64,000 nt of DNA from Gordonia sp. SL306 (GTDB taxonomy: Bacteria; Actinomycetota; Actinomycetes; Mycobacteriales; Mycobacteriaceae). Below are positions 36,489 to 44,559 of the stretch, one piece after another. Within the stretch, counting starts at the first letter, position 1. Each line of letters starts with the position of its first letter. The translations under genes and the position numbers were made by a program. The DNA is taken from assembly GCF_026625785.1 (NCBI RefSeq), contig NZ_CP113063.1, positions 248,001 through 312,000 of the forward strand, given 5' to 3'. Below the pieces are notes generated by a model. That model had not been told where the DNA came from, ran no database searches, and saw only the letters and a list, made by a program, of their open reading frames with translations.

Positions 36489-37505
36489 ATGCCCGACAAC
36501 TACAGTGATGCGGTGCACGACAACCCCCGCACTCGTCGACGGCGCCGCACCTTCGTCTGGAGCGTTCTCGTGGCCGTCGTGACGATGGTCGGTGCCGGCG
36601 CAGGGTGGGTCCCAGGAGTCACGGGTCAGGCCTCGGCGTCTCCCATCGATCCGCGACCGGCCGCCGGGTGCCCATCACTGCGAGCAGGCGACACCATCAC
36701 CAGGTCGGTCACCGTACGCGGGGTGCACCGGACGTACCGGATTCACGTTCCGGCCGACCACACCGGCCGGCAGCGGCTGCCGTTGGTCCTCGCCTTCCAC
36801 GGCCGCGCCGAGCGCGGTGCGACTTTCGAGCGCTACACCGGTCTGTCCTCGTTGCCCGCGATCACCGTGTACCCGGACGGACTGCGCGGCACCGACAACC
36901 GCACTGCCTGGCAGGGCGCGCCCTACTCGTCGCCGCGCGCCGACGACATCGCGTTCACGCGCGCCATCCTCGGCGCGGTGCGGACGAGCGCCTGCGTCGA
37001 CCGGAATCGCACCTATGCCGTCGGACGATCCAATGGCGGCGGCCTGGTGGCGATGCTGGCCTGCCGGATGCCGCGGGAGTTCACCGGCTTCGCCACGATC
37101 AGCGCAGCGATCTACACCCGCACCTTGCAGGGATGTTCGCACGGTCCGCCGATCTCGCTGGTCGACTTCCACGGCACTGCCGACGGCGTCATCCATTACG
37201 GCGGCGGGACCAGATTCCACGCACGCTATCTCTCGACACCGGCCTGGTTGCGGACCTGGTCCACCCGGGCCGGGTGTGCCGACACCACGGTGACGATCCC
37301 GCTGAACTCCGTCGTCGATCGTGTTTCGTGGCCGTTCTGTGCGCAATCCGGTCACGCGATCGTGCACTACCGTATCCGCGGGGGAACCCACCGCTGGCCG
37401 GGTTCGATGGGGAACCGAGTGCTCGGAAGCTCCGCCGACACTGTGTCGGCAACACAGTTGTTGTGGCAGTTCTTCATGACTCACCCCCGGTACGGTTCGT
37501 CGTGA
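36489..37505 (+). CDS. Secreted PHB-depolymerase family esterase (LpqC-like)
   Basis: 338 residues. An Arg-rich N-terminus and hydrophobic core (about 22-50, ending ASASP) form a signal peptide. The alpha/beta hydrolase has LAFHGRAE (oxyanion), the nucleophile Ser181 in GRSNGGG, Asp in VDFHGTADG and His in GGTHRWPG. The esterase/PHB depolymerase family also includes feruloyl and acetyl-xylan esterases. With the adjacent exported GH1 it may take part in breakdown of plant material. Confidence 0.87.
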   Translation: MPDNYSDAVHDNPRTRRRRRTFVWSVLVAVVTMVGAGAGWVPGVTGQASASPIDPRPAAGCPSLRAGDTITRSVTVRGVHRTYRIHVPADHTGRQRLPLVLAFHGRAERGATFERYTGLSSLPAITVYPDGLRGTDNRTAWQGAPYSSPRADDIAFTRAILGAVRTSACVDRNRTYAVGRSNGGGLVAMLACRMPREFTGFATISAAIYTRTLQGCSHGPPISLVDFHGTADGVIHYGGGTRFHARYLSTPAWLRTWSTRAGCADTTVTIPLNSVVDRVSWPFCAQSGHAIVHYRIRGGTHRWPGSMGNRVLGSSADTVSATQLLWQFFMTHPRYGSS

Positions 37506-37533
37506 TCGGATGCTTCCGGCCTAGCCTGGAGGC

Positions 37534-38412
37534 ATGAGTACAGATCTCCCGACCATCGAGCTCTCCACCGGCGCCCTGATCCCCCAGCTCGGTCTCGGCG
37601 TGTGGCAGGCCGACGACCGGGACACCGAGCACGCGGTCGGGTACGCGATCGGCACCGCGGGCTACCGCCACATCGACACGGCGGCCGCCTACGACAACGA
37701 GGCGGCCGTGGGGCGCGGTATCGCGACGTCGGGAGTCGACCGTTCCGAGATCTTCGTGACCACCAAATTGTGGAATGCCGACCATGGTGCCGATCGGGCG
37801 CACGCGGCGATCGACGCCAGCCTCGACAGACTGGGCCTCGACCACGTCAACCTCTACCTCATCCACTGGCCGCTTCAGGACGCCGCACGGATGATCGAGA
37901 CCTGGCGGGCGCTGATCGAGATCCGGGACTCCGGGAAGGCCACGTCGATCGGCGTCTCCAATTTCGAGCCCCACCATCTGACCGCGATCATCGATGCGAC
38001 CGGGCAGGCACCGGCGGTCAACCAGGTGGAGCTGCATCCCCGTCTGGCGCAACGAGAACTCCGCGCGTTCTGCGCCGACCGTGGGATCGCGGTGGAGGCC
38101 TGGAGCCCGCTCGGCGGCAGCGGCGCAGGCTGGGGCGTGGATTCCATCCCGAACACCCTGCTCACCGACCCCACGGTGACCCGGGTCGCCGAACGCCACG
38201 GCCGCTCGACCGCCCAGGTGATGATCCGGTGGCACCTGCAGTCGGGCGTCATCGTGATACCGAAGTCGGTGCACGACGAGCGCATCTCCGCGAACATCGA
38301 CGTCCTCGACTTCGAGCTCGACGACGACGACATGGCCGAGATCGCGACGCTCGACACCGGCGAACGGGTCGGCGCCCACCCCGACGAGCTGAACCTGGGC
38401 GCTCCCGACTAG
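37534..38412 (+). CDS. Aldo/keto reductase
   Basis: NADPH-dependent reductase, 292 residues, (beta/alpha)8 barrel. The tetrad Asp48, Tyr53, Lys78, His111 is intact (HIDTAAAYDNE, TTKLW, LIHWP), and the coenzyme end IPKSVHDERISAN is typical. It belongs to the AKR5-like group (2,5-diketo-gluconate reductase type), but substrate cannot be told from sequence. Confidence 0.93.
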   Translation: MSTDLPTIELSTGALIPQLGLGVWQADDRDTEHAVGYAIGTAGYRHIDTAAAYDNEAAVGRGIATSGVDRSEIFVTTKLWNADHGADRAHAAIDASLDRLGLDHVNLYLIHWPLQDAARMIETWRALIEIRDSGKATSIGVSNFEPHHLTAIIDATGQAPAVNQVELHPRLAQRELRAFCADRGIAVEAWSPLGGSGAGWGVDSIPNTLLTDPTVTRVAERHGRSTAQVMIRWHLQSGVIVIPKSVHDERISANIDVLDFELDDDDMAEIATLDTGERVGAHPDELNLGAPD

Positions 38413-38469
38413 GGCGACGCGTCGGCATTGAGGTCACCATCTGTCCGCAAAAGGCGGCAGGATGAATCC

Positions 38470-39456
38470 ATGTTGGAAACGTCGGCCCGATTGCTGGCTC
38501 TGCTGACCTTGTTGCAGACGCGGCGCGACTGGTCGGGCGCGGATCTCGCCCGGCGCCTCGAGATCACCACCCGCACGGTCCGGCGGGACATCGACAAACT
38601 CCGTGAGCTCGGATATCCGGTCGACGCGACCGTCGGCGTCGGCGGCGGATACCGACTCGGCGCCGGTGCGGAGATGCCGCCGCTGCTGCTCGACGACCAG
38701 GAAGTCCTCGCCGTCGCCCTCGGGCTCAACGAGATCACCACCGGCTCGGTGGCCGACATGGCGGACGCGTCCGCCGGAGCTCTCACAAAACTGCGTCAGG
38801 TGATGCCGTCGCGTCTGCGCCACCGACTCGATGCCCTGACCATGGAGGCGGTCCCGCGTGAATCGAGGACCTCGGTGTCGGGGGACGTACTCACCGAGAT
38901 CGCGACCGCGTGTCACCGCAGCGAACGCCTGCGATTCGACTACCGACGCGGCGACGGGGCGGAGAGTCGACGGGAGATCGAACCGTACCGGTTGGTGCGG
39001 AGCGGTCTGCGCTGGTACCTGGTCGGCTGGGACCTCGGCCGCGAGGATTGGCGGTCCTTCCGCGTCGATCGGATGGAACCCAAGACTCCCACTGGGCCGC
39101 GTTTCACTCCCCGCGAGCTGCCCGAGGGCGGGGCCACCGGCTATCTGACGCGCAGCCTCGGTGCGGTGTACCGGAAGGCGTCGGCGCGCGTGCGGATCCA
39201 CGCGCCGATGGACGTGGTCGAACCCATGGTCGATGCGGCGTGGGGCACCATCGAGGCCGGCGACGATCAGGGCTGTGAACTGGTGCTGTTCAGCACGTCG
39301 TTGGTGAGCATCGCCCGCTGGCTGCGGGCGTTCGAGGCTGACTTCACCGTGCTGGGCCCGCCGGAGTTGGTGGACGAATGCCGGGAGGCGGCGCAGTATC
39401 ACGACGACCTGGCCGCCCGCTATCGACGAGCGGCGGACGGGGCGGCATCGCGGTGA
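38470..39456 (+). CDS. WYL-domain transcriptional regulator (DeoR/YafY type)
   Basis: 328 residues. The N-terminal winged helix (about 1-60) has LARRLEITTRTVRRDIDKLRELGYPV, followed by the WYL core LRWYLVGWDL in the middle and a C-terminal WCX domain. WYL regulators bind nucleic acid or nucleotides as ligands and often sit near DNA repair or defence genes; here the partner is the methyltransferase translated from an overlapping start. ATG 38470. Confidence 0.9.
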   Translation: MLETSARLLALLTLLQTRRDWSGADLARRLEITTRTVRRDIDKLRELGYPVDATVGVGGGYRLGAGAEMPPLLLDDQEVLAVALGLNEITTGSVADMADASAGALTKLRQVMPSRLRHRLDALTMEAVPRESRTSVSGDVLTEIATACHRSERLRFDYRRGDGAESRREIEPYRLVRSGLRWYLVGWDLGREDWRSFRVDRMEPKTPTGPRFTPRELPEGGATGYLTRSLGAVYRKASARVRIHAPMDVVEPMVDAAWGTIEAGDDQGCELVLFSTSLVSIARWLRAFEADFTVLGPPELVDECREAAQYHDDLAARYRRAADGAASR

Positions 39457-40235
39457 TCGGGGTGTCCGTAGAAACCTTGTCCCACACAGTCTCCCGACTG
39501 CGAGACGCGGGCTGTGTGTTCGCCGAGGAGGAAGCAGAACTGCTCATCGGAGATGCCGGCGACGCCGCCGAACTGGAGGAACTGCTCGTGCGGCGGGTCG
39601 CGGGCGAACCGCTCGAGGTGGTACTCGGATGGATGACGTTCCGAGGCCTTCGGATCGAGGTCGATTCCGGCGTCTTCGTCCCCCGGCAACGGACCGCCTT
39701 CCTGGTCCGGCAGGCGCTGGCCGTCACGCAGCCGGGTTCGATCGTCGTGGACCTCTGCTGCGGCACCGGTGCGATCGGATTCGCGATCGCCACCGAGCTG
39801 CCCGGCATCGAACTCCATGCCTGCGACATCGACCCGGTCGCCGTCCGGTGCGCATCCCGCAATCTCTCGACCGTCGGCGGCGCGACGTGGTGCGGGGACC
39901 TCTTCGAACCCCTGCCCGATCGACTCCGCGGCGCCGTCGACGTCGTGGTGGTCAACGCGCCCTACGTGCCGACCGCCGAGATCGCGATGATGCCGCCCGA
40001 GGCCCGCGACCACGAGCCCCGACACACGCTCGACGGCGGTGGCGACGGTGTCGACGTCCATCGCCGGGTGGCCCGCTCCGTCGGACAGTGGCTGCGGCCC
40101 GGCGGGCACGTACTGATCGAGACGGGCGATGTGCAGTCCCGACTGACCGCCGAGGCGCTGGCGGAGGCCGGACTCGGGACGACGGTCGCGTCGTCGGAGC
40201 AGATGTGGGCGACGGTGGTGGTCGGGCAGGCCTGA
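39453..40235 (+). CDS. PrmC/HemK-like N5-glutamine methyltransferase
   Basis: 260 residues. N-terminal helical part with RVAGEPLEVVLGW, SAM loop VVDLCCGTGAIGF, acidic ACDIDPVA and the catalytic motif NAPYVPTAEI. PrmC proper has NPPY, so Pro is replaced by Ala here. The family methylates glutamine in release factors or other proteins; this may be the second, paralogous copy common in actinobacteria. GTG 39453 overlaps the WYL stop in a GTGA. This is the last gene before the integrated element. Confidence 0.85.
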   Translation: MIGVSVETLSHTVSRLRDAGCVFAEEEAELLIGDAGDAAELEELLVRRVAGEPLEVVLGWMTFRGLRIEVDSGVFVPRQRTAFLVRQALAVTQPGSIVVDLCCGTGAIGFAIATELPGIELHACDIDPVAVRCASRNLSTVGGATWCGDLFEPLPDRLRGAVDVVVVNAPYVPTAEIAMMPPEARDHEPRHTLDGGGDGVDVHRRVARSVGQWLRPGGHVLIETGDVQSRLTAEALAEAGLGTTVASSEQMWATVVVGQA

Positions 40236-40275
40236 ACAACCGGATGCGCGTGGCAAATCCGGGAAATGAACGCAG

Positions 40276-40317
40276 TGCGCGCAAAGGGATTTGAACCCCT
40301 GACCGCTGGTGTGTAAG
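40276..40317. repeat. Left attachment repeat (partial tRNA-Val copy)
   Basis: Copy of the tRNA-Val 3' half from anticodon loop to acceptor end, orphaned by integration. 41 of 42 bases match 47627-47668. The following 293 bases (40318-40610) hold a terminator and no gene I can support. Confidence 0.9.
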
Positions 40318-40573
40318 TTCCGCTATCTGCGGAAACATGCTTTACCGGGGGTTACCGGTGATAGTCCCTGATTCACTGAATATCGTTGCTGGAGTGCGTA
40401 ATCGACTGTATTTGTTACCGACGACTACTTTCGTTGCGTCGCGGTCTGCGGACTGGCTGCGGACTGAGTGGAGCGACTTTGGACAGCCGCGGCCGGACCG
40501 CCATACGCTCGACCAGTCGGTTGCGTCCGGGTCTTCGACCTCTCCAACTGAGGCGCAGTCCACCCGACGACAG

Positions 40574-40612
40574 AGACCCCCGCGAGCACCGGCCAGCTTC
40601 GCGGGGGCTCTC
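40574..40612 (-). terminator. Terminator at the end of the element's minus-strand genes
   Basis: GACCCCCGCGAG with CTTCGCGGGGGCTC form a GC-rich hairpin with a loop of about ten bases directly after the stop of the membrane protein gene. Confidence 0.65.
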
Positions 40613-41138
40613 AGTTCTGAGCGACCTGCATGACGACCTCGATCGCCACGGCGGCGACCAGCCCGATTATGAAGATGAGCTGAAGCGCGAGGGCTGCCTT
40701 GGCCTGACGCGCACGCTTCTCGTTAGCCTCCCGAAGTTTGATGATCGCCTCGGCGTGGCGCTTCGCGATCACTAACTGCGGATCTTTCTCGGCGGTGTCG
40801 TTCCACCTCTCGCCGACCATCTCGCGGAGCATGTCGTCTGACGATGAGAGAATGCGACTTGACGCCGACTGTGCCAGTGAGGCCGCGACGAGAGCGCTGA
40901 TGCCGACTAGCGCTGCCACGCCGAGAACGATCCACGTCGCTGCATGTGGGCGGATGCCGATACTCGCGCCGAGTCCGAGTGCAACGCCCGCGACGAGAAC
41001 GGTCAGGATCGAGAGCACCGTGCGCGCGATGATCTCCCCGCGAGCGGTGAGCATCGCCTTGCGGTCGTACTCACGCTGCAACTGCTGCTCTAGATGCAGG
41101 GAGAAGACCTCAGGGCCGTCGGGCCGGTCAGTAGCCAC
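40611..41138 (-). CDS. Hypothetical membrane protein of the element
   Basis: 175 residues from GTG 41138. Two hydrophobic segments (about 37-57 and 65-86) are followed by a helical charged stretch (REMVGERWNDTAEKDP, then KLREANEKRARQAKA) and a third membrane segment at the C-terminus (about 148-170). The layout, membrane pair plus helical region, recalls SLATT-like and other membrane effectors of phage-defence loci, but I see no motif that proves it. Such genes are also common near lysogeny regions of actinophages. Confidence 0.6.
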   Translation of the reverse strand: MATDRPDGPEVFSLHLEQQLQREYDRKAMLTARGEIIARTVLSILTVLVAGVALGLGASIGIRPHAATWIVLGVAALVGISALVAASLAQSASSRILSSSDDMLREMVGERWNDTAEKDPQLVIAKRHAEAIIKLREANEKRARQAKAALALQLIFIIGLVAAVAIEVVMQVAQN

Positions 41139-41283
41139 GTTCGTGCTTGAAGTGCAGCGAGTCCGGGTTCTGGCCGTGAGTCTGCCAGTCGCTAGATCCC
41201 CAATCGACGAACTCGGGTGTTTCAGTTGTTCCCTGTGTCTCGACCGCCGGGGAATCGTCGCTGGTGTCTTCTGGGTTACTCAT
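41128..41283 (-). CDS. Small acidic protein with PEFVDWGSSD motif
   Basis: 51 residues, too short for many gene callers. It starts at ATG 41283 (MSNPEDTSDDSPAVETQ) and ends HFKHERGY. The PEFVDWGSSD motif in its middle is shared with the C-terminal part of the neighbouring upstream protein (41287-41712); the DNA repeat is at 41191-41217 and 41341-41367. Its stop overlaps the GTG start of the membrane protein by 11 bases, which supports translation. Function unknown. Confidence 0.5.
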   Translation of the reverse strand: MSNPEDTSDDSPAVETQGTTETPEFVDWGSSDWQTHGQNPDSLHFKHERGY

Positions 41284-41286
41284 GCC

Positions 41287-41712
41287 TTATCCCTTCCTTC
41301 GACGTCTGCCGGGAGGCGGGGCGCTGCCGGTCAGAGAGTCGCTCGATCCCCAATCGACGAATTCGGGCCGATCGGCGCTGTCTGTGATGCGTCGATCCGG
41401 GCCGTCGGCAGGCTGCTCTGACTCCGAATCGTTGTCGTTCCGACCGGCCATGCTGGCACCCTTCTCAAGAACGTCCATCGCTCGTGTCCAGGTTAATCGG
41501 CAACTCCGACACTGGCGGATAACGACACCGACCGGGGTCGTCCAATCGGACCCTAGCGGCGGGTCGGCCGCCGGTATTCGCTCTCCTCGGGGTGGCGGGG
41601 CGTATCGGCCGAACCCGCGGGTTTGATTCAACAGGCGTTGTCGCTGTTGCTGTTCGGCCAACCACACGCGATAGGCGTGCGGGTGCCGGTCGGGGTCGGG
41701 TCGGTCGCCCAT
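41287..41712 (-). CDS. Hypothetical protein of the element, with repeated PEFVDWGSSD motif
   Basis: 141 residues if ATG 41712 is used. The N-terminal half (YRVWLAEQQQRQRLL) is helical; the middle has CRSCRLTW. An internal ATG 41451 would give a 54-residue acidic protein (MAGRNDNDSESEQ) that resembles the next gene and carries the same motif. It may be one gene or two overlapping ones. No family recognised. Confidence 0.45.
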   Translation of the reverse strand: MGDRPDPDRHPHAYRVWLAEQQQRQRLLNQTRGFGRYAPPPRGERIPAADPPLGSDWTTPVGVVIRQCRSCRLTWTRAMDVLEKGASMAGRNDNDSESEQPADGPDRRITDSADRPEFVDWGSSDSLTGSAPPPGRRRRKG

Positions 41713-41730
41713 TGCCTTGGTCTCTCTGCC

Positions 41731-42303
41731 CTATGCCGGGCAGGTGTCGACGTCTTCGCCGTCGAGGTTGAGTGCGGCTGACCAGTGCCAGTTGTCGCCG
41801 AGTGCGTCGATGTCGGCTGAGGGTAAGACCCCGCTGATCTCGCCGGGGGTTGACGTCCCGGGGAGTCCATCGAGTGCGCGTTGCTGTGCAGTGTCCATGT
41901 CGAAGACGTAGTAGGCAGAGAACTCACCGTCGACCGTTTTGTAACCGAGTTGGCGGGTGACCGGTCCGTCTTCGCTGGCCGCGAGCAGACTGACGAGCGC
42001 GCTTCCAGTGGTGGGCAGGGGTGCTGAGAGCTTCCAGGTGACGCGTGCGGCCTGTCCTACGTAACCGGGCACGCCGAGATGGACGTCGACCCCGATCAGA
42101 TCAACGCTGCATCGGCGATCGCCGGACTACTGCATGTCGAATCGGTGCCGCGCACGACGACCTTGCCGGGAACGTCGGGCGCCTCGGTCGTCGGTGTAGG
42201 GGTTTCGCTGAGGACGTGAGTCCATTCAGGATCGGTGCTCGATGAGGCTGCCGGCTTCGATCGCGAAGACCTCTCGGCCCAACACGTCGAGCGAGATTCT
42301 CAT
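41731..42303 (-). pseudogene. Broken phage-type protein gene (two probable frameshifts)
   Basis: ATG 42303 overlaps the preceding stop in an ATGA and opens MRISLDVLGREVFAIEAGS, but this frame stops at 42226. A second frame continues with DPEWTHVLSETPTPTTEAP and VVVRGTDSTC to about 42105, and a third carries a well-formed 113-residue segment (42072-41731, GVPGYVGQAARVTWKL to DGEDVDTCPA). Joined, the three pieces look like one protein of about 185 residues. An imperfect GATCT repeat near 42105 may explain one shift. The alternative is that only the last part (41731-42072) is a gene. Confidence 0.4.
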
Positions 42304-42834
42304 GCCACTCCACCCCGTGCGCTACTCATCGCTGACCTGATCGCGGCCGTGGCGGCCTCGTTGTCCCGGCGTCGCTGATCACGCCGTAGCCGGGCGTCAT
42401 GTAGCTCCTGCTCTGCGAGTTCGGCGGTGGCTCGGGCGTGCTCGGCTGCCTCGCGCTCGGCCCGGAGTTCGGGCGTCGGGTCGGGTTCTCAGTAACCCCA
42501 ACCGGAAGCGAAGTGGACGCGGGTCCACCAGCCGGGGGCGCCTCCCTGCGATCCGTGTCGCGGCCATGCTGTGCCCGCTGGTTGGGGGGCAACCGTTCAT
42601 CGGCTGTCGGCAGAACCGGCCCTCGTCGAGTACACCTTCCGGAACATCGCCGTCGCGGCCGAGGTGTGCGCGATAGCAGTCGGTGCGGAGGCATCGCAGA
42701 CACTCCCATCGGACCGGCTGCGAGGCCTTCCCGTTGCCGGAAGGTCCGAGACTGATATGCGTTGTGCGGGAAGTCAACTCGCGCCCTTGTCGACAGCGTT
42801 CGGGTACATGCAACACCCGCGGGCTCGTGTTCAT
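42300..42834 (-). pseudogene. Broken phage-type Cys-containing protein gene
   Basis: ATG 42834 overlaps the stop of the upstream gene (ATGA). The first frame reads MNTSPRVLHV, then WECLRCLRTDC and CPPTSGHSMAATRI with paired cysteines. It then turns into Arg/Pro-rich nonsense near 42540, at a run of five Gs on the plus strand. Another frame continues with GWWTRVHFASGWGY, a TGA stop at about 42490, and then PELRAEREAAEHARATAEL, a helical tail ending at 42300. One frameshift and one stop would explain this. A sequencing error at the G-run is possible for the shift but not for the stop. Confidence 0.4.
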
Positions 42835-43118
42835 CGGTCGGTGCTGCCGTGTCGTTGGGCGGTGAGGAACTCCCGCGGTGGTCGACCTTTGTCGTCGAGC
42901 AAGTTCCGGTCGCGGCACCACTGGTCGAACGCTTCGCCTGCCCGTTGGGCGGCTAGCATGCTGCGCCAGTGCGGCCACGGGTGACGAACTGTCGCGTCGA
43001 GGGGTGAGGGCCGGTCGTGGCGTCCGGCGAACGGATTGAGGCTGTGTCCGGTGCGCATTTCGTCGGCGGTGTGGCCGTAGGCGGCGAGGCATGCGTCGTC
43101 CCGGTCCAATCGAGGCAT
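42831..43118 (-). CDS. Hypothetical phage-type protein
   Basis: 95 residues from ATG 43118 (MPRLDRDDACLAAYGHTADE) to the stop that overlaps the next start. The frame stays open for more than 30 codons upstream with plausible residues (CRADYWLDEIGDEHG), so the real start may be further up. Helical, with WPHWRSMLAAQRAGEAFDQW. It follows the small terminase-like gene, as in phage packaging regions, but I do not recognise it. Confidence 0.45.
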   Translation of the reverse strand: MPRLDRDDACLAAYGHTADEMRTGHSLNPFAGRHDRPSPLDATVRHPWPHWRSMLAAQRAGEAFDQWCRDRNLLDDKGRPPREFLTAQRHGSTDR

Positions 43119-43239
43119 GCCGTGTTCGTCGCCGATCTCGTCGAGCCAGTAGTCGGCCCGACACTCGGCGGGGATCGCGGCGGGATGATCTGGCGGCCGG
43201 TGCTGCCTGCGACCTCTCCGGCACCAGCCAACCGGGCCA

Positions 43240-43707
43240 TTACCGGGCTGCCGATCGCGGTGTGGGCGGCTGGTTGCGGCGTCGAGGTTTGCGGGCGGCT
43301 GCTGCTCCTGCGGTGCCCATGTAGGGGCCGCGGGTCGAGCCGGGCACGGCGCCTGTGGAGGTCAACCGGCCCTCGTTGGCGGCGACGGTGAAGTTGTGGG
43401 TGATCAGCGCTTGCAGCTTCGGCAACGCGAGTCGCTGTTGCCGGATCTCGGTGGTCGCCGGGTTGTTCTTCACCCCACCAGTCGGGGACACGATCACCGC
43501 GCCGTCGGTGTCGATCGACCGCTGTAGGGCGGTGATGGTGTCGATGGTCGCGCACGCGTTCTCGATGAGCACCTCGTCGGCATGGTCAAGAACGAGGTTC
43601 AGCCGGGCGGCCTCGTCCACATAGTGCTGACGCAATGCGCGAGAGGACATGTCGACCCCGGCGGGCTTGGCCTTCGGCGTCCGCTTCGCAGAGTTCGATG
43701 TGGTCAT
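43240..43707 (-). CDS. P27-family-like phage terminase small subunit
   Basis: 155 residues. The pattern resembles P27 small terminases: a helical first part (LRQHYVDEAARLNLVLDHAD, ENACATIDTITALQRSI), then a short hairpin GAVIVSPTGGVKNNPA, then EIRQQRLALPKLQALI and a basic tail. These bind phage DNA to start packaging. No large terminase or portal follows, so the element could use a helper phage or be a remnant. ATG 43707 overlaps the preceding small gene's stop (ATGA). Confidence 0.55.
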   Translation of the reverse strand: MTTSNSAKRTPKAKPAGVDMSSRALRQHYVDEAARLNLVLDHADEVLIENACATIDTITALQRSIDTDGAVIVSPTGGVKNNPATTEIRQQRLALPKLQALITHNFTVAANEGRLTSTGAVPGSTRGPYMGTAGAAAARKPRRRNQPPTPRSAAR

Positions 43708-43850
43708 TCGGTCACCGTCGCCAACGTTGCATGCACCTGGGCGAGGGCCGTCTTGAACTGGGCGGCGGTGGTGTTCGTCCGCGCGAAGTCGGTCGCGGCC
43801 TCGGCCGCGAGGGTCTCGGCGGTGATCTTGTGCTCTGCTGCGGTAGCCAT
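43704..43850 (-). CDS. Small Ala/Thr-rich protein
   Basis: 48 residues (MATAAEHKITAETLAAEAAT to ATLATVTE) from ATG 43850 with AAGGGC upstream. A single amphipathic helical region is likely. Coupled to the terminase-like gene by an ATGA. The frame extends upstream to 43970, but that part has no ribosome site I can see. The function is unknown. Confidence 0.45.
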   Translation of the reverse strand: MATAAEHKITAETLAAEAATDFARTNTTAAQFKTALAQVHATLATVTE

Positions 43851-43995
43851 GCTAATGCCCTTCCACTGGTCGATGTCTCTCAGTGTGGGCTCTGGCCTAC
43901 CGGCATTGTCAAAACTCAGGAATCGGTGCGCTGCACCCGACTGTTCTTCGATGCGACGCTTTTCGACCATCCAGCGCCGTTCAGTGGGAGTAGCA

Positions 43996-44559
43996 CTAGA
44001 ACCGACGCGCCTCGGTGTATAGCGATACTACGGACCGATCGAAGTCCAGTATGAATTGACGGGCAATGATCATAGCTCTATCGGAACTATCGTCTGCGAA
44101 CTCTGCGCGCCCGAGAAAGTTTGTCGATAGACGTTCCTTGAATTCGCGCCGCAACGCTATCAGCTTATCCACAGACTTCTTTTCCTGTAAGTCGCTCAGC
44201 GCCCCGTCGCCGTGGACAATCGAATTTCTAAGCTCTACCAACGTATCGAAGTTCTGGCCAGAGGCGGTTCCCGAGTAGCTTATGCCAAATCCGGACGATA
44301 GCCACTTTTTCCTGTTATTCCAGGTTGCGTTCATCGAGTCGGAAATCTCATCCACAAGCGCGGCGCCGATTTGTGTTGATTGCACGTCACTTAGGTAGAT
44401 TAGGCGAGCCAATACTGCGCCAACGTGACGCTCAACAACCGTCCCAATTCCGGTAATTAGCTGAGCGGTCGGTAGATTAGACCCATAAAGCTCGTTTAGT
44501 CGTACGCATGCCCGCTCGCCAGACTCGGTCAACTCTTCTGGGTCAATGACCGCGCCCAC
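43996..44559 (-). CDS. HEPN-domain protein, partner of the reverse transcriptase
   Basis: 187 residues, nearly all helical. The HEPN signature RNSIVH (Arg111, Asn112, His116: R-x4-H) lies in ELRNSIVHGDG, as in HEPN ribonucleases of abortive-infection and toxin systems. The start lies 31 bases inside the end of the RT gene, so the two are an operon and probably act together. In AbiA-type systems a HEPN domain is fused to the C-terminus of the RT; here it is a separate gene. Low GC content, like the RT. RNase activity is inferred from the motif only. Confidence 0.75.
   Translation of the reverse strand: MGAVIDPEELTESGERACVRLNELYGSNLPTAQLITGIGTVVERHVGAVLARLIYLSDVQSTQIGAALVDEISDSMNATWNNRKKWLSSGFGISYSGTASGQNFDTLVELRNSIVHGDGALSDLQEKKSVDKLIALRREFKERLSTNFLGRAEFADDSSDRAMIIARQFILDFDRSVVSLYTEARRF

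Noticed and set aside
40521-40556. tRNA-like stretch near the left end of the element
   Set aside because: A CTCAGTTGGAGAG D-arm-like sequence is visible on the minus strand, but I cannot fold an acceptor, anticodon or T-arm around it.
42080-42220. Plus-strand small ORF starting MDVDPDQINAAS, which looks like an ESX-type protein start
   Set aside because: It is only about 47 codons, lies opposite the minus-strand gene string and ends without the expected helices; kept as an unlikely alternative.
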